The notes under the pieces were generated by a model that did no database searches, had not been told where the DNA came from, and saw only the letters and a list, made by a program, of their open reading frames with translations. This document shows positions 7,186 through 15,201 of a stretch of 36,648 nucleotides of DNA, piece by piece. This DNA is from Bacillota bacterium (lineage in GTDB: Bacteria; Bacillota; Clostridia; Oscillospirales; Acutalibacteraceae), in the NCBI GenBank assembly GCA_023418995.1, contig JAEZYP010000053.1, positions 1-36,648 of the forward strand. The letters run 5' to 3'. The translations under genes were made by a program, and so were the position numbers. Each line of letters opens with the position of its first letter. Positions within the stretch are counted from its first letter, which is position 1.

Positions 7186-8013
7186 TCACCCCTCTCCGTC
7201 GTAAATGTTGGTGCCGCTGAAAATCTCAATCATTTCGCGGCGGAGGCTGTCGGAAATACGGAGCCTTTCCTTTGGGGGAAGCTCATAGACATCCGTGTTG
7301 AACAGATAGTTTTGCAGCTTAATCTCCTTGATCAGCATTTTTGTATGGAACAGGTTCGCCTGATAAACATTGATATCGATCGCGTCGTATTTCTTCAGCG
7401 TCGCGTCGTCAATATAATCCTGAATAGAGGTAATCTGATGATCGATAAACAGCTTTTTGCCGTCAACATCTCTGGTAAAGCCGCGAACCCGGTAGTCCGC
7501 GGTAATAATATCCGAATCAAAGCTTGAGATCAAATAGTTCAGCGCGTTCAGCGGAGATACCTGCCCGCAGGTCGCGACGTCTATATCCACGCGAAAAGTA
7601 GCTATGGAGTTATCAGGATGATACTCCGGGTAGGTATGCACGGTTACGTGGCTCTTGTCCAAATGACCGACCACATTTTTTCTCGTTTTGAGAATGTCGA
7701 TTTCACCGTGGTTGCAGGAATCGTCGATCACCGTAACAGGCAGCGCCTCCTCGGTAATCAGCAGGGTCACGCTCGCCCCCTGGGGCTCGTAATCCTGCTT
7801 ACTGACATTCAGCACATGCGCTCCGATGATTTCCGTAACATCACACAGAATATTGGTTAATCGCTCGGAGTTGTACTGCTCATCGACATAAGCAATATAG
7901 TCCTTCTGCTCTCGCTCACTTTTTGCATAGCAAACATCATAGATGTTGAAGCTAAGTGTTTTTGTGAGGTTGTTAAAGCCGTATAATTTCAGCTTATTTT
8001 CCAACCCGATCAT
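7186..8013 (-). CDS. speD: S-adenosylmethionine decarboxylase proenzyme (E. coli type)
   Basis: Makes decarboxylated S-adenosylmethionine for SpeE. The start is ATG 8013 with AGAAGGG 5 nt upstream (GTG 8016 is too close to it), giving 275 residues. This is the long, E. coli-like SpeD class, not the short Bacillus/Thermotoga class of about 125 residues. The self-cleavage site is visible at LDK-SHVTVHTYPE; Ser121 becomes the pyruvoyl group. Cys residues in DDSCNHGE and DVATCGQ fit the class. It is the first gene of the polyamine operon, about 30 nt downstream of a good promoter. Confidence 0.94.
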   Translation of the reverse strand: MIGLENKLKLYGFNNLTKTLSFNIYDVCYAKSEREQKDYIAYVDEQYNSERLTNILCDVTEIIGAHVLNVSKQDYEPQGASVTLLITEEALPVTVIDDSCNHGEIDILKTRKNVVGHLDKSHVTVHTYPEYHPDNSIATFRVDIDVATCGQVSPLNALNYLISSFDSDIITADYRVRGFTRDVDGKKLFIDHQITSIQDYIDDATLKKYDAIDINVYQANLFHTKMLIKEIKLQNYLFNTDVYELPPKERLRISDSLRREMIEIFSGTNIYDGEG

Positions 8014-8045
8014 CACAACCCTTCTTATTTATTTGAACGAACTCA

Positions 8046-8074
8046 ATATTACGATAAAATTGCTGTTATGTCAA
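8046..8074 (-). promoter_or_regulatory. Promoter of the polyamine operon
   Basis: On the minus strand the -35 is TTGACA (8074-8069), then 17 nt, then -10 TAATAT (8051-8046). Transcription would start close to the speD ribosome binding site. Confidence 0.65.
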
Positions 8075-8281
8075 TGTTTTTTGCCTTAAATCTGAATATT
8101 TCCGCATTAATTGAAACGGCTTCTGAAAATATTCCGAAATTCTCGTGTTTTCTCTGCTTTTTTCCGTTTTGCTTATGTGTCGAACCCAATAATTATACGA
8201 GAGCTTTTTAAATCGACGCCGAAAAAAAATAAAAAACATCGTTAATATTTTGTAAAACTACTTTAAATATGATATTGTTCG
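8075..8281. other. AT-rich divergent intergenic region
   Basis: The 453-nt gap between speD and the sensor kinase is strongly AT-rich and contains no convincing ORF. It holds the speD promoter at one end and the kinase promoter at the other. I see no further palindrome or known riboswitch pattern. Confidence 0.5.
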
Positions 8282-8290
8282 TGCTATAAT
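8282..8290 (+). promoter_or_regulatory. Extended -10 promoter for the KdpDE-like pair
   Basis: TG-C-TATAAT (8282-8290), a perfect extended -10. The -35 position is only weakly matched (TTTAAA, 8262-8267). A second TATAAT is at 8305-8310. The leader to the kinase start would be about 170 nt. Confidence 0.55.
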
Positions 8291-8466
8291 ACATCCTAAA
8301 GTTTTATAATGGGTAGAATTTCGATTTTCTTGTTAAATGTTTATCAGCAGGCTGTTTTCTCTTACGAAACCCTCCCATTTCTTCAGCTCTTTTCCTTTTT
8401 TATTATGAAGAACGGGCATGATTCTTCAGGCTCGAAAAGCGATTGTACGGCGGGAAGGGACAAAAC

Positions 8467-10041
8467 ATGAAACCGGAAAAAAGGATTCTGAAAAAAGAAC
8501 GGAAAGGTTTCCCGTTTTCTTTCCTGAAAGACCTGCTCAAAACGCTTTTGCTCCTTGCGGCTGCCACCCTTGTTTCTTTTCTTGCCGTAAAAATCACTGC
8601 AAGCTACGACATCGTGGGGGTTATTTATGTGCTCGCGGTGGTGATGACCTCCCGGAGCACAGCAGGCTATTTCTGGGGCGTAGTTTCCTCGGCGGCAAGC
8701 GTGGTTTTGAAAAGCTTCTTTTTTACCTACCCCTACCACACGTTTATCGTTGAGGTTACCGGCTACCCGCTTACGTTTCTGGGGATGCTTGTCGTATCGC
8801 TGGTCACCAGCACGCTGACCGTTCAGATTAAGGAACAGGCGCGGCTTTCCGCCCTGCGCGAAAAGCGCACCGATCATCTTTACGAGTTCAACAAAAAGCT
8901 TCTTTCGGCAAGCGGCGTGAAAAGGATTGAAAAGCTTACGCTGGAGTATCTTTCTCAGTTTTCTCAAAGATCCGTCATCTTTTACACCGATGACCCTCTG
9001 GAGGGCGGAACCGGCATTATGAAAAGTGTGACCAGCCGCCACGAATACATGCTCCAGTCCACCCACGAAAAAGACGTGGTGCACTCGGTGTTTTTGAGCC
9101 GGAAGCCCGCGGGCGCCGGAACACCCGGCAGCAGCGGTACAAACGGGCTTTATCTTCCCGTTATTGCGCAGGGGCAGATGCTGGGGGTTGCCGGTCTGTT
9201 TTTTGAGAAAGACGAACAGCCGGAGGAAAACAAGCTTACCTTTATTAATATGATTATATCACAGGCGGCTCTCGCGCTGGAACGCCAGAGGCTTTCGGAT
9301 GAACAGCAGGATATTGTAGTGGAAGCGGAAAAGGAAAAAATGCGTACCAATCTTCTTCGCTCCGTCTCCCATGACCTGCGGACTCCGCTCACCAGCATTA
9401 TCGGTGCAAGCTCCGCCATTTTGGAAAATAAAGACCGGATCAGCCAGGAAACGCATGACAAGCTGATCAGCGATATCCACGAGGAGGCCGGCTGGCTCAT
9501 CCGCATGGTGGAAAACCTGCTGTCCGTCACCCGCATCTCCAACGGACCGGCCAGGCTGAAAAAACAGCCGGAGGCCGCGGAGGAAATTGTTGCCGGAGCT
9601 GTCAGCCGAATCCGAAGCCGTTTTCCGGAGGTCGGCATCCATGTTACCGTACCGGATGATTTTCTAATGGTTCCCATGGACGCGACGCTGATCGAACAGG
9701 TCATCATCAACCTTTTGGAAAACGCCATCTATCACGCCGGAAAAGACCTGCCGGTTGAGCTCGCGGTAACCGTGAGAGACCGTCAGGCGGTTTTTTGCGT
9801 CAGCGACCATGGCAAGGGAATTCCCAAGGAAGAAATGCACCATATTTTTGACGGTTATCCGACCGATCAGGCCAAAAGCAGCGATTCCTCCCGGGGGGCC
9901 GGAATCGGTCTCTCCATCTGCATGTCCATTGTCAAAGCGCACGGCGGTCAGATGTTCGCCGGAAACCGGAAGGATTCTCAGTCCGGAGCAACCTTTACCT
10001 TTCTTCTGCCGTTAGAGGAGGCTGAACAAAATGAGCAGTAA
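8467..10041 (+). CDS. KdpD-like sensor histidine kinase lacking the N-terminal KdpD/USP half
   Basis: A membrane sensor kinase, 524 residues from ATG 8467 with GGGAAGGG upstream. Four closely packed membrane helices (about 20-120) match the DUF4118 domain of KdpD. A GAF-like region (about 145-275) follows, then HisKA with phospho-acceptor His302 in SVSHDLRTPLTS, and a HATPase domain with NLLENA (Asn415, Asn419), DHGKGIP (447-453) and GAGIGL (477-482). Classical KdpD is about 900 residues because it starts with the KdpD and universal-stress-protein domains that bind ATP and, in Firmicutes, c-di-AMP; these are missing here. No kdpFABC genes lie in the window. The kinase overlaps its response regulator by 11 nt. 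Potassium or osmotic sensing is inferred only from family. Confidence 0.88.
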   Translation: MKPEKRILKKERKGFPFSFLKDLLKTLLLLAAATLVSFLAVKITASYDIVGVIYVLAVVMTSRSTAGYFWGVVSSAASVVLKSFFFTYPYHTFIVEVTGYPLTFLGMLVVSLVTSTLTVQIKEQARLSALREKRTDHLYEFNKKLLSASGVKRIEKLTLEYLSQFSQRSVIFYTDDPLEGGTGIMKSVTSRHEYMLQSTHEKDVVHSVFLSRKPAGAGTPGSSGTNGLYLPVIAQGQMLGVAGLFFEKDEQPEENKLTFINMIISQAALALERQRLSDEQQDIVVEAEKEKMRTNLLRSVSHDLRTPLTSIIGASSAILENKDRISQETHDKLISDIHEEAGWLIRMVENLLSVTRISNGPARLKKQPEAAEEIVAGAVSRIRSRFPEVGIHVTVPDDFLMVPMDATLIEQVIINLLENAIYHAGKDLPVELAVTVRDRQAVFCVSDHGKGIPKEEMHHIFDGYPTDQAKSSDSSRGAGIGLSICMSIVKAHGGQMFAGNRKDSQSGATFTFLLPLEEAEQNEQ

Positions 10042-10735
10042 GGCAACCGTTTTAATTGTGGAAGACGAAGCTGCGATCAGTAATTTTATGTCGACGATTC
10101 TTGCCGCCAACGGTTATAAGACCTTGAAGGCGCAGACTAGCTCCTCCGCCCTCTCAATGATCTCCTCCTACTGCCCCGAAATTATTCTTCTGGATCTCGG
10201 GATGCCGGACATGGACGGTCTCGAGGTGTTAAAGCAGGCAAGAAGCTGGTTTATGGGACCAATTATCGTGGTTTCGGCACGCGGAAATGAAAAAGACAAG
10301 GTGCAGGCGCTTGACCTGGGCGCCGATGATTATATTACGAAGCCGTTCGGCTCCTCAGAGCTGCTGGCACGCATCCGCACGGCGGTGCGCCACAGCATTA
10401 AAATGGAAACCGGCGAGGATTTTGCCGGCGGTCTGTTTGTGCGGGGCGACCTCACTCTTGACCTTGGCAAACGCGTGGTCACGGTTGACGGGCACGACGT
10501 ACACCTTACGCAGATCGAGTTTAAAATCGTTTCTTTAATTTGCAAACACGCCGGTCATGTTTTGACCTACGCTTATATATTGAATCAGGTGTGGGGAAAT
10601 TATGCTCAGGAGGATCACCAGATTCTGCGGGTCAACATGGCGAATATCCGCAGAAAAATCGAAAAAAACCCCGCCGAGCCGAAATACATCCTAACGGAGG
10701 TCGGCGTCGGCTACCGCATGGCGGATGAAGAATAA
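10031..10735 (+). CDS. KdpE-like OmpR-family response regulator
   Basis: DNA-binding response regulator, 234 residues, paired with the preceding kinase (11-nt overlap, ATG inside its last codons). The receiver domain (about 6-118) has the acidic pair Glu11-Asp12, the phosphorylation site Asp55 in LLDLGMPDMDG, Ser in place of Thr in VVSARG, and Lys in ITKPFG. The C-terminal winged helix (about 135-232) has the OmpR/PhoB pattern, ending NIRRKIEKNP-EPKYILTEVGVGYRM. Best match by eye is KdpE. Target genes cannot be seen here; kdp genes elsewhere in the genome would support the call. Confidence 0.9.
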   Translation: MSSKATVLIVEDEAAISNFMSTILAANGYKTLKAQTSSSALSMISSYCPEIILLDLGMPDMDGLEVLKQARSWFMGPIIVVSARGNEKDKVQALDLGADDYITKPFGSSELLARIRTAVRHSIKMETGEDFAGGLFVRGDLTLDLGKRVVTVDGHDVHLTQIEFKIVSLICKHAGHVLTYAYILNQVWGNYAQEDHQILRVNMANIRRKIEKNPAEPKYILTEVGVGYRMADEE

Positions 10736-10805
10736 CCCCTATCCCTTTCGGCAATTTTGCTTTCGTGCATCTTTCACATTCCTGAAACCAGCTTTTGCGG
10801 GCAGT

Positions 10806-10826
10806 GCCGCCGCTCTTGCGGCTTTT
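10806..10826 (+). terminator. Possible weak terminator after the response regulator
   Basis: GCCGC (10806-10810) and GCGGC (10818-10822) form a 5-bp stem with a 7-nt loop, followed by TTTT. The short stem and short T-run make this tentative. Confidence 0.4.
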
Positions 10827-10904
10827 CGCGAAGGACTCCTTTCCAAAAATGTAAAGGCACGCAAAATTCACATAGAAAAAGAAGTATAGGAGAAGTGATT
10901 AGTC

Positions 10905-11858
10905 ATGGTAAAAGGAACAAAAATCAGTATTCTCGGTGCGGGCAACGTCGGCGCTACCATCGCCTACACCCTCACTCTGGACGGAATGGCTTCGGAGATT
11001 GTCCTTGTTGATATCAATAAGGATAAAGCACAGGGTGAAGCAATGGATATCATCCAGGGCACCGCTCTCTGCCCGCCGGTCAACATCTACTCCGGCGATT
11101 ACGCGGACATTAAGGATTCTGACATCGTTATCGTAACCCTTGGCAGCGCCCGTAAACCCGGCCAAACAAGAATTGACCTCGCTCAGGGCAACGTAAACAT
11201 TATTAAGAGCGTTATGCCTCAGGCGATGAAATATGCTCCGAACGCAATTTATGTCGTGGTCAGCAACCCTGTAGACATCGTTACCTACACAATTTTGAAA
11301 ACAACCGGTCTTCCGGAATCCCGTGTTTTCGGCTCCGGAACATTACTGGATACCGCTCGTCTGCGCGAGATGATCGCAAGCAACGTTTGCGTAAGCCCGA
11401 AGAATGTTCACGCCTATGTACTCGGCGAGCATGGCGATTCCGCAATGATTCCGTGGTCCCTCACCAGCATTGGCGGCATTCCGATCTCCACTTATCTCGA
11501 AAGCCTCCGCAACAAGAATCCGGATTACAAAGAGCTTGACCACGACGCGATTGAGCAAGACGTTCATAAATCCGGCGGAAAGGTAATCAGCCTGAAGGGC
11601 GCTACCTTCTACGCGATTGCCATGTCTACCCGCCGTATCTGCGAGTGCATCCTGCGCGACACCACCACCGTTCTGAGCCTTTCCAGCATGCTGCACGGCG
11701 AGTACGGCTTTGATGATGTTTGCATGAGCCTGCCCTGCACCGTTGGTCGCAACGGTATCAGCAATATGATCGCTCCGCCGCTTACGCCGGAAGAAAAAGC
11801 AAAGCTTGTAAAGAGTGCCCATCTGTTAAAGGATACCATTGCAGCACTTGATATTTAA
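10905..11858 (+). CDS. Lactate/malate dehydrogenase family; malate-type specificity residue
   Basis: An NAD-dependent 2-hydroxyacid dehydrogenase, 317 residues, ATG 10905 with AGGAG upstream. The Rossmann motif GAGNVG (11-16), Asp36, catalytic Arg89, Asp149, Arg152 and His176 (GEHGDSA) are all present. Overall style (GEHGDS, and Thr234 in KGATFYAIAM, the position numbered 246) is that of L-lactate dehydrogenase. However the substrate-specificity loop reads ARKPGQTR: the position numbered 102, Gln in lactate dehydrogenases (QKPGETR), is Arg83 here, as in malate dehydrogenases (RKPGMTR). The Gln-to-Arg change at 102 is known to turn Bacillus lactate dehydrogenase into a malate dehydrogenase. 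With malic enzyme 128 nt downstream, malate/oxaloacetate is a serious candidate substrate. Automatic annotation would probably say lactate dehydrogenase. Confidence 0.9.
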   Translation: MVKGTKISILGAGNVGATIAYTLTLDGMASEIVLVDINKDKAQGEAMDIIQGTALCPPVNIYSGDYADIKDSDIVIVTLGSARKPGQTRIDLAQGNVNIIKSVMPQAMKYAPNAIYVVVSNPVDIVTYTILKTTGLPESRVFGSGTLLDTARLREMIASNVCVSPKNVHAYVLGEHGDSAMIPWSLTSIGGIPISTYLESLRNKNPDYKELDHDAIEQDVHKSGGKVISLKGATFYAIAMSTRRICECILRDTTTVLSLSSMLHGEYGFDDVCMSLPCTVGRNGISNMIAPPLTPEEKAKLVKSAHLLKDTIAALDI

Positions 11859-11986
11859 TTGAATTTGTGTTATTTTATTAACAAACAAAGATGTGCTGAT
11901 TTCACGCGATCCTATCATTAGACTGCTTTCCCTCGATTTTGGCGCTGAGGTTACGGAATCAGTACAAATATGAAAGGATGTTCCAA

Positions 11987-13159
11987 ATGGATTATGCAAA
12001 AGAGTCCTTAAGACTGCACGGTGAATGGAAGGGTAAATTTGAAATTACCTGCCGCGCGCCGTTGAATACGCGCGAAGACCTTTCTCTTGCCTACACCCCC
12101 GGCGTTGCCCAGCCCTGCCTTGAAATTCAGAAGGATGTCGATAAGAGCTACGAGCTTACCCGCCGCTCAAATCTGGTTGCGGTCGTCACCGACGGCACCG
12201 CGGTTCTCGGTCTCGGCGACATCGGTCCGGAAGCCGGCATGCCGGTTATGGAAGGCAAATGCGTTCTGTTTAAGGCGTTCGGCGGCGTAGACGCGATTCC
12301 GCTCTGCGTCCGTTCCAAGAGCGTTGACGATATTGTCAACACCGTCCGTCTTCTCGCGGGCAGCTTCGGCGGCGTAAACCTCGAGGATATCTCCGCTCCC
12401 CGCTGCTTCGAAATCGAGCGTAAATTAAAGGAATGCTGCGATATTCCGATTTTCCACGACGACCAGCACGGCACAGCGGTTGTTACGCTTGCCGCTATGT
12501 TTAACGCACTCAAGCTCACCGGCAAGAAGATCGAGGATATCCACGTGGTAACCAGCGGCGCAGGCGCGGCCGGTATCGCGATTATCAAGCTGCTCATTGC
12601 CCTCGGCTTAAAGAATGTAATCATGTGCGACCGCAGCGGCGCAATCTATGAGGGCCGCGACGGTCTGAACGAAGAAAAAATGGAAATGGCGGCGATCACC
12701 AACCACGAGAAGCGCAGCGGCAGCCTTGCCGATATGCTCAAGGGCGCGGACGTGTTCATCGGAGTATCCGCCCCGAACTGCGTAACCGCTGAGATGGTTA
12801 AGAGCATGAACAAGGATCCCATCCTCTTCCCGATGGCAAACCCGACTCCGGAAATCATGCCGGATATTGCGCTTGCCGCAGGCGCAGCCGTTGTCGGCAC
12901 AGGCCGCAGCGACTTCCCGAACCAGATCAACAATGTTCTTGCGTTCCCCGGTATCTTCCGCGGCGCGCTTGATGTCCGCGCAAGCGATATCAACGACGAG
13001 ATGAAGATTGCGGCTGCGCGAGCAATCGCTTCCTTCGTAACTGATGACAAGCTTGCCGCCGATTACATCATTCCGAGCGCGCTGGATAAGACTGTTGCCG
13101 ACGCGGTTGCCAAGGCAGTCGCTGAAGCCGCCCGCAAAACCGGCGTAGCAAGAATCTAA
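11987..13159 (+). CDS. Malic enzyme, short bacterial NAD(P) type
   Basis: Oxidative decarboxylation of malate to pyruvate and CO2. The start is ATG 11987 with AAAGGA upstream, giving 390 residues; the ORF extension from a TTG at 11939 lacks a ribosome site. It is the compact class, without the phosphotransacetylase domain of MaeB. Motifs: LSLAYTPGVAQPC with the catalytic Tyr, EGKCVLFKAFGGVDAIP with the catalytic Lys, FHDDQHGTA for metal binding, and GAGAAGIAI for the dinucleotide. The cofactor, NAD or NADP, cannot be settled by eye. It follows the malate/lactate dehydrogenase with no terminator between, so the two may form a malate node. Confidence 0.93.
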   Translation: MDYAKESLRLHGEWKGKFEITCRAPLNTREDLSLAYTPGVAQPCLEIQKDVDKSYELTRRSNLVAVVTDGTAVLGLGDIGPEAGMPVMEGKCVLFKAFGGVDAIPLCVRSKSVDDIVNTVRLLAGSFGGVNLEDISAPRCFEIERKLKECCDIPIFHDDQHGTAVVTLAAMFNALKLTGKKIEDIHVVTSGAGAAGIAIIKLLIALGLKNVIMCDRSGAIYEGRDGLNEEKMEMAAITNHEKRSGSLADMLKGADVFIGVSAPNCVTAEMVKSMNKDPILFPMANPTPEIMPDIALAAGAAVVGTGRSDFPNQINNVLAFPGIFRGALDVRASDINDEMKIAAARAIASFVTDDKLAADYIIPSALDKTVADAVAKAVAEAARKTGVARI

Positions 13160-13180
13160 TTTCATTATTGATAATAACGC

Positions 13181-13214
13181 AAAAGGAGCAGGCCATTCGG
13201 TCTGCTCCTTTTTT
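13181..13214 (+). terminator. Terminator after malic enzyme
   Basis: AAAAGGAGCAG (13181-13191) pairs with CTGCTCCTTTT (13202-13212), extended by GCC/GGT inside to a 4-nt loop. It ends in a T-run. The A-rich and T-rich flanks would also work on the other strand. Confidence 0.85.
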
Positions 13215-13346
13215 AATAAAATCACATAAAACTCTCTCTTATTGGGCTTCTTGCAGAATCGGAGCGTCAAAGGGTAGCTTTCCGGCAATGGGGTCTAGGG
13301 AAACCTGAGAAATAAGCCTCGTTTTCAGCAAAAAATCATATTTATA
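13215..13346. other. Intergenic stretch between converging genes
   Basis: The 314-nt gap between malic enzyme and the chemoreceptor gene holds two terminators, one per strand. Between them I see no ORF, promoter or repeat that I can support. Confidence 0.5.
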
Positions 13347-13388
13347 TAAAACGCAGGGCAGGGCGCCAAAGCACTCTGCCCCGCGTTT
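13347..13388 (-). terminator. Terminator after the chemoreceptor gene
   Basis: On the minus strand, 13388-13376 pairs with 13360-13348 over 13 positions, one of them a G-T wobble that is a mismatch on the plus strand. A TTTTATAT tail follows. The wobble indicates the minus strand as the transcribed one. Confidence 0.75.
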
Positions 13389-13473
13389 CACGGAGCCAGG
13401 CTCCATACCACAACGGGAAAAACCCCACGTTTGTAACAGTTCGCATCCATTTTTGTCGGTTGGATAAACCCTT

Positions 13474-15000
13474 TTAATCGGCTTTTAACTGAAATCTCTG
13501 CACCAGCGCGTTCAAAGTATCAGCCTGCGCCGTCAGATTCTCACTGGAGGCGGCGCTTTCCTCCGCTGTAGCGGAAACACTTTGCACAACGTCGGAAATC
13601 TGCTCCATTGCCGCCTGTATCTGCACAATGTCGGTGGACTGGCTGGCGGAGGCTTTTGAGATCGTACCGATATTTTGAGCGATTTCTTCAATGCTCGATG
13701 CCACCGTTTCCAGTGATTTTGCCGTTTGCCCGGCTATCATCGTACCGTTTTTCACCGAGTTAATTGTATTGTCAATCAATACAGCTGTATTTCGGGCGGC
13801 TTCCGCGCTTTTTGAAGCAAGATTCCGAACCTCATCCGCAACAACGGCAAACCCTTTTCCGGCGCTTCCGGCTCTTGCCGCTTCCACCGAGGCGTTCAGC
13901 GCCAGAATATTAGTCTGGAAGGAAATATCTTCTATCGTTTTTATGATATCGCCGATTTCATTGGAGCATCTGCTGATCTCCTGCATTGCCGCAAGCATAT
14001 CGTTCATGCGGCGGTTGCTTTCCATTGCTTCATTGCTGACCGACGCAGTGTTTTGACTTGCAAGCTCGGCACTTTCCGCATTATTACGAATATTATCCGA
14101 AACGCTGATAATGGTTGCGGATAGCTCTTCAACGCTGCTTGCCTGCATAGAGGCAACGCGGGACAAAGTCTGCGCCCCCTCCGATACCTGGCTGGAACCG
14201 ACGGCAACATCACCGGCAGTGGCACGAATCTGATTCATTGTAATGTTTAATGATTGCGAAATATTGTCAAGCGCCCCGCGGATACTCGCAAACTCGCCTT
14301 CGTAATCATATTTCAAATTAAAAGCTAAATTGCCCTTTGCAATCTGGTTCAGCACCTCGGAGATTTCGGTAATATAGTTTAATGCCTGCTCCGCTTTTTT
14401 CGTGTTCTGCTCCAGCTCTTCTTTTTTCGCATTCAAAAGAAATTTAGAAACAAACATGATTAAAAGATAAATACTGATAAACAGCAGAACGACTAAGATA
14501 AGCCGCAATACCATTTCCGGAAAAAAGATTTCATCTCTTACCGGCAGCGTATTTGTTCCGTTCAGCGTCCATGCACAAGCTAAAGATACCGTTAATTCCG
14601 CAATGGCAATCAAAAGCACCTTTAGGTCAAGGTAATAAGCCAGCACAATCACAAAGAAGCTAGTAAAAGACCAAAAGTCTCTTGACGGGATCATATATAT
14701 AATAAAATTATACTGAACAAACAAAACCAGTAAAAAAAATTTTTTTCCTAACTCATACACCTTTTGATCCAAATGCCCGTTAACATTTGATTTTTTGATT
14801 AATGTAATTGCAATTATATCCCATACAAGGTTAAGTACAAAAAAAGCCGCGATTGCTGTCCAACTCGCATTTTTATAGAACCCCAATGCTTTTAATGCTG
14901 CAAATGTAATTCCCGCACACGTACAGCCGCCTGTGAAAAAAATCATAATTAATTTAAATGCTTTTGACTGATATTCTTCAATGACCGAATTATTTCGCAT
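13474..15000 (-). CDS. Methyl-accepting chemotaxis protein without a large extracellular sensor domain
   Basis: A chemoreceptor-type signal protein, 508 residues from ATG 15000 with AAGAAGGGG upstream. About six membrane helices fill residues 15-190 with only short loops, so there is no classical ligand-binding domain outside the cell. A HAMP-like linker (about 190-260) leads to the cytoplasmic signalling helices, whose hairpin tip is the conserved segment around 358-397 (DISFQTNILALNASVEAARAG, KGFAVVADEVRNLA). Ala/Ser/Glu-rich methylation helices flank it. There is no C-terminal CheR/CheB-binding pentapeptide. No che or flagellar gene lies in the window. It may sense a membrane-linked or energy signal, but that is only inference from its architecture. 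Confidence 0.93.
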   Translation of the reverse strand: MRNNSVIEEYQSKAFKLIMIFFTGGCTCAGITFAALKALGFYKNASWTAIAAFFVLNLVWDIIAITLIKKSNVNGHLDQKVYELGKKFFLLVLFVQYNFIIYMIPSRDFWSFTSFFVIVLAYYLDLKVLLIAIAELTVSLACAWTLNGTNTLPVRDEIFFPEMVLRLILVVLLFISIYLLIMFVSKFLLNAKKEELEQNTKKAEQALNYITEISEVLNQIAKGNLAFNLKYDYEGEFASIRGALDNISQSLNITMNQIRATAGDVAVGSSQVSEGAQTLSRVASMQASSVEELSATIISVSDNIRNNAESAELASQNTASVSNEAMESNRRMNDMLAAMQEISRCSNEIGDIIKTIEDISFQTNILALNASVEAARAGSAGKGFAVVADEVRNLASKSAEAARNTAVLIDNTINSVKNGTMIAGQTAKSLETVASSIEEIAQNIGTISKASASQSTDIVQIQAAMEQISDVVQSVSATAEESAASSENLTAQADTLNALVQRFQLKAD

Positions 15001-15148
15001 GGAAGCCACCCCTTCTTTCTCTTGCTTTTACATATATTCCCTCAAATATAAAAATAACAAATAATTTGTCGAAAAGCAATACTTATTTTTCTATAATTTA
15101 ATTTTTTATCTAAAAATTTGTTTCTGGGCGGATAAAGTATGCTTAAGC

Positions 15149-15186
15149 GCAAAATCAGCGCTCCCGGTGAGGAGCGCTGATTTTGC
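15149..15186 (-). terminator. Terminator after the four-module sulfur gene
   Basis: Perfect 16-bp arms at 15149-15164 and 15171-15186 with a 6-nt loop, 15 nt past the stop codon of the minus-strand gene. A TTTT lies in the distal arm. Confidence 0.8.
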
Positions 15187-15201
15187 ACATTTAAGGAGGG
15201 T

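Noticed and set aside
8383..9084. A 233-codon minus-strand ORF opposite the sensor kinase
   Set aside because: It is a shadow of the kinase gene, whose domains are all intact; composition (many His, Arg, Lys, Phe) is typical of antisense frames.
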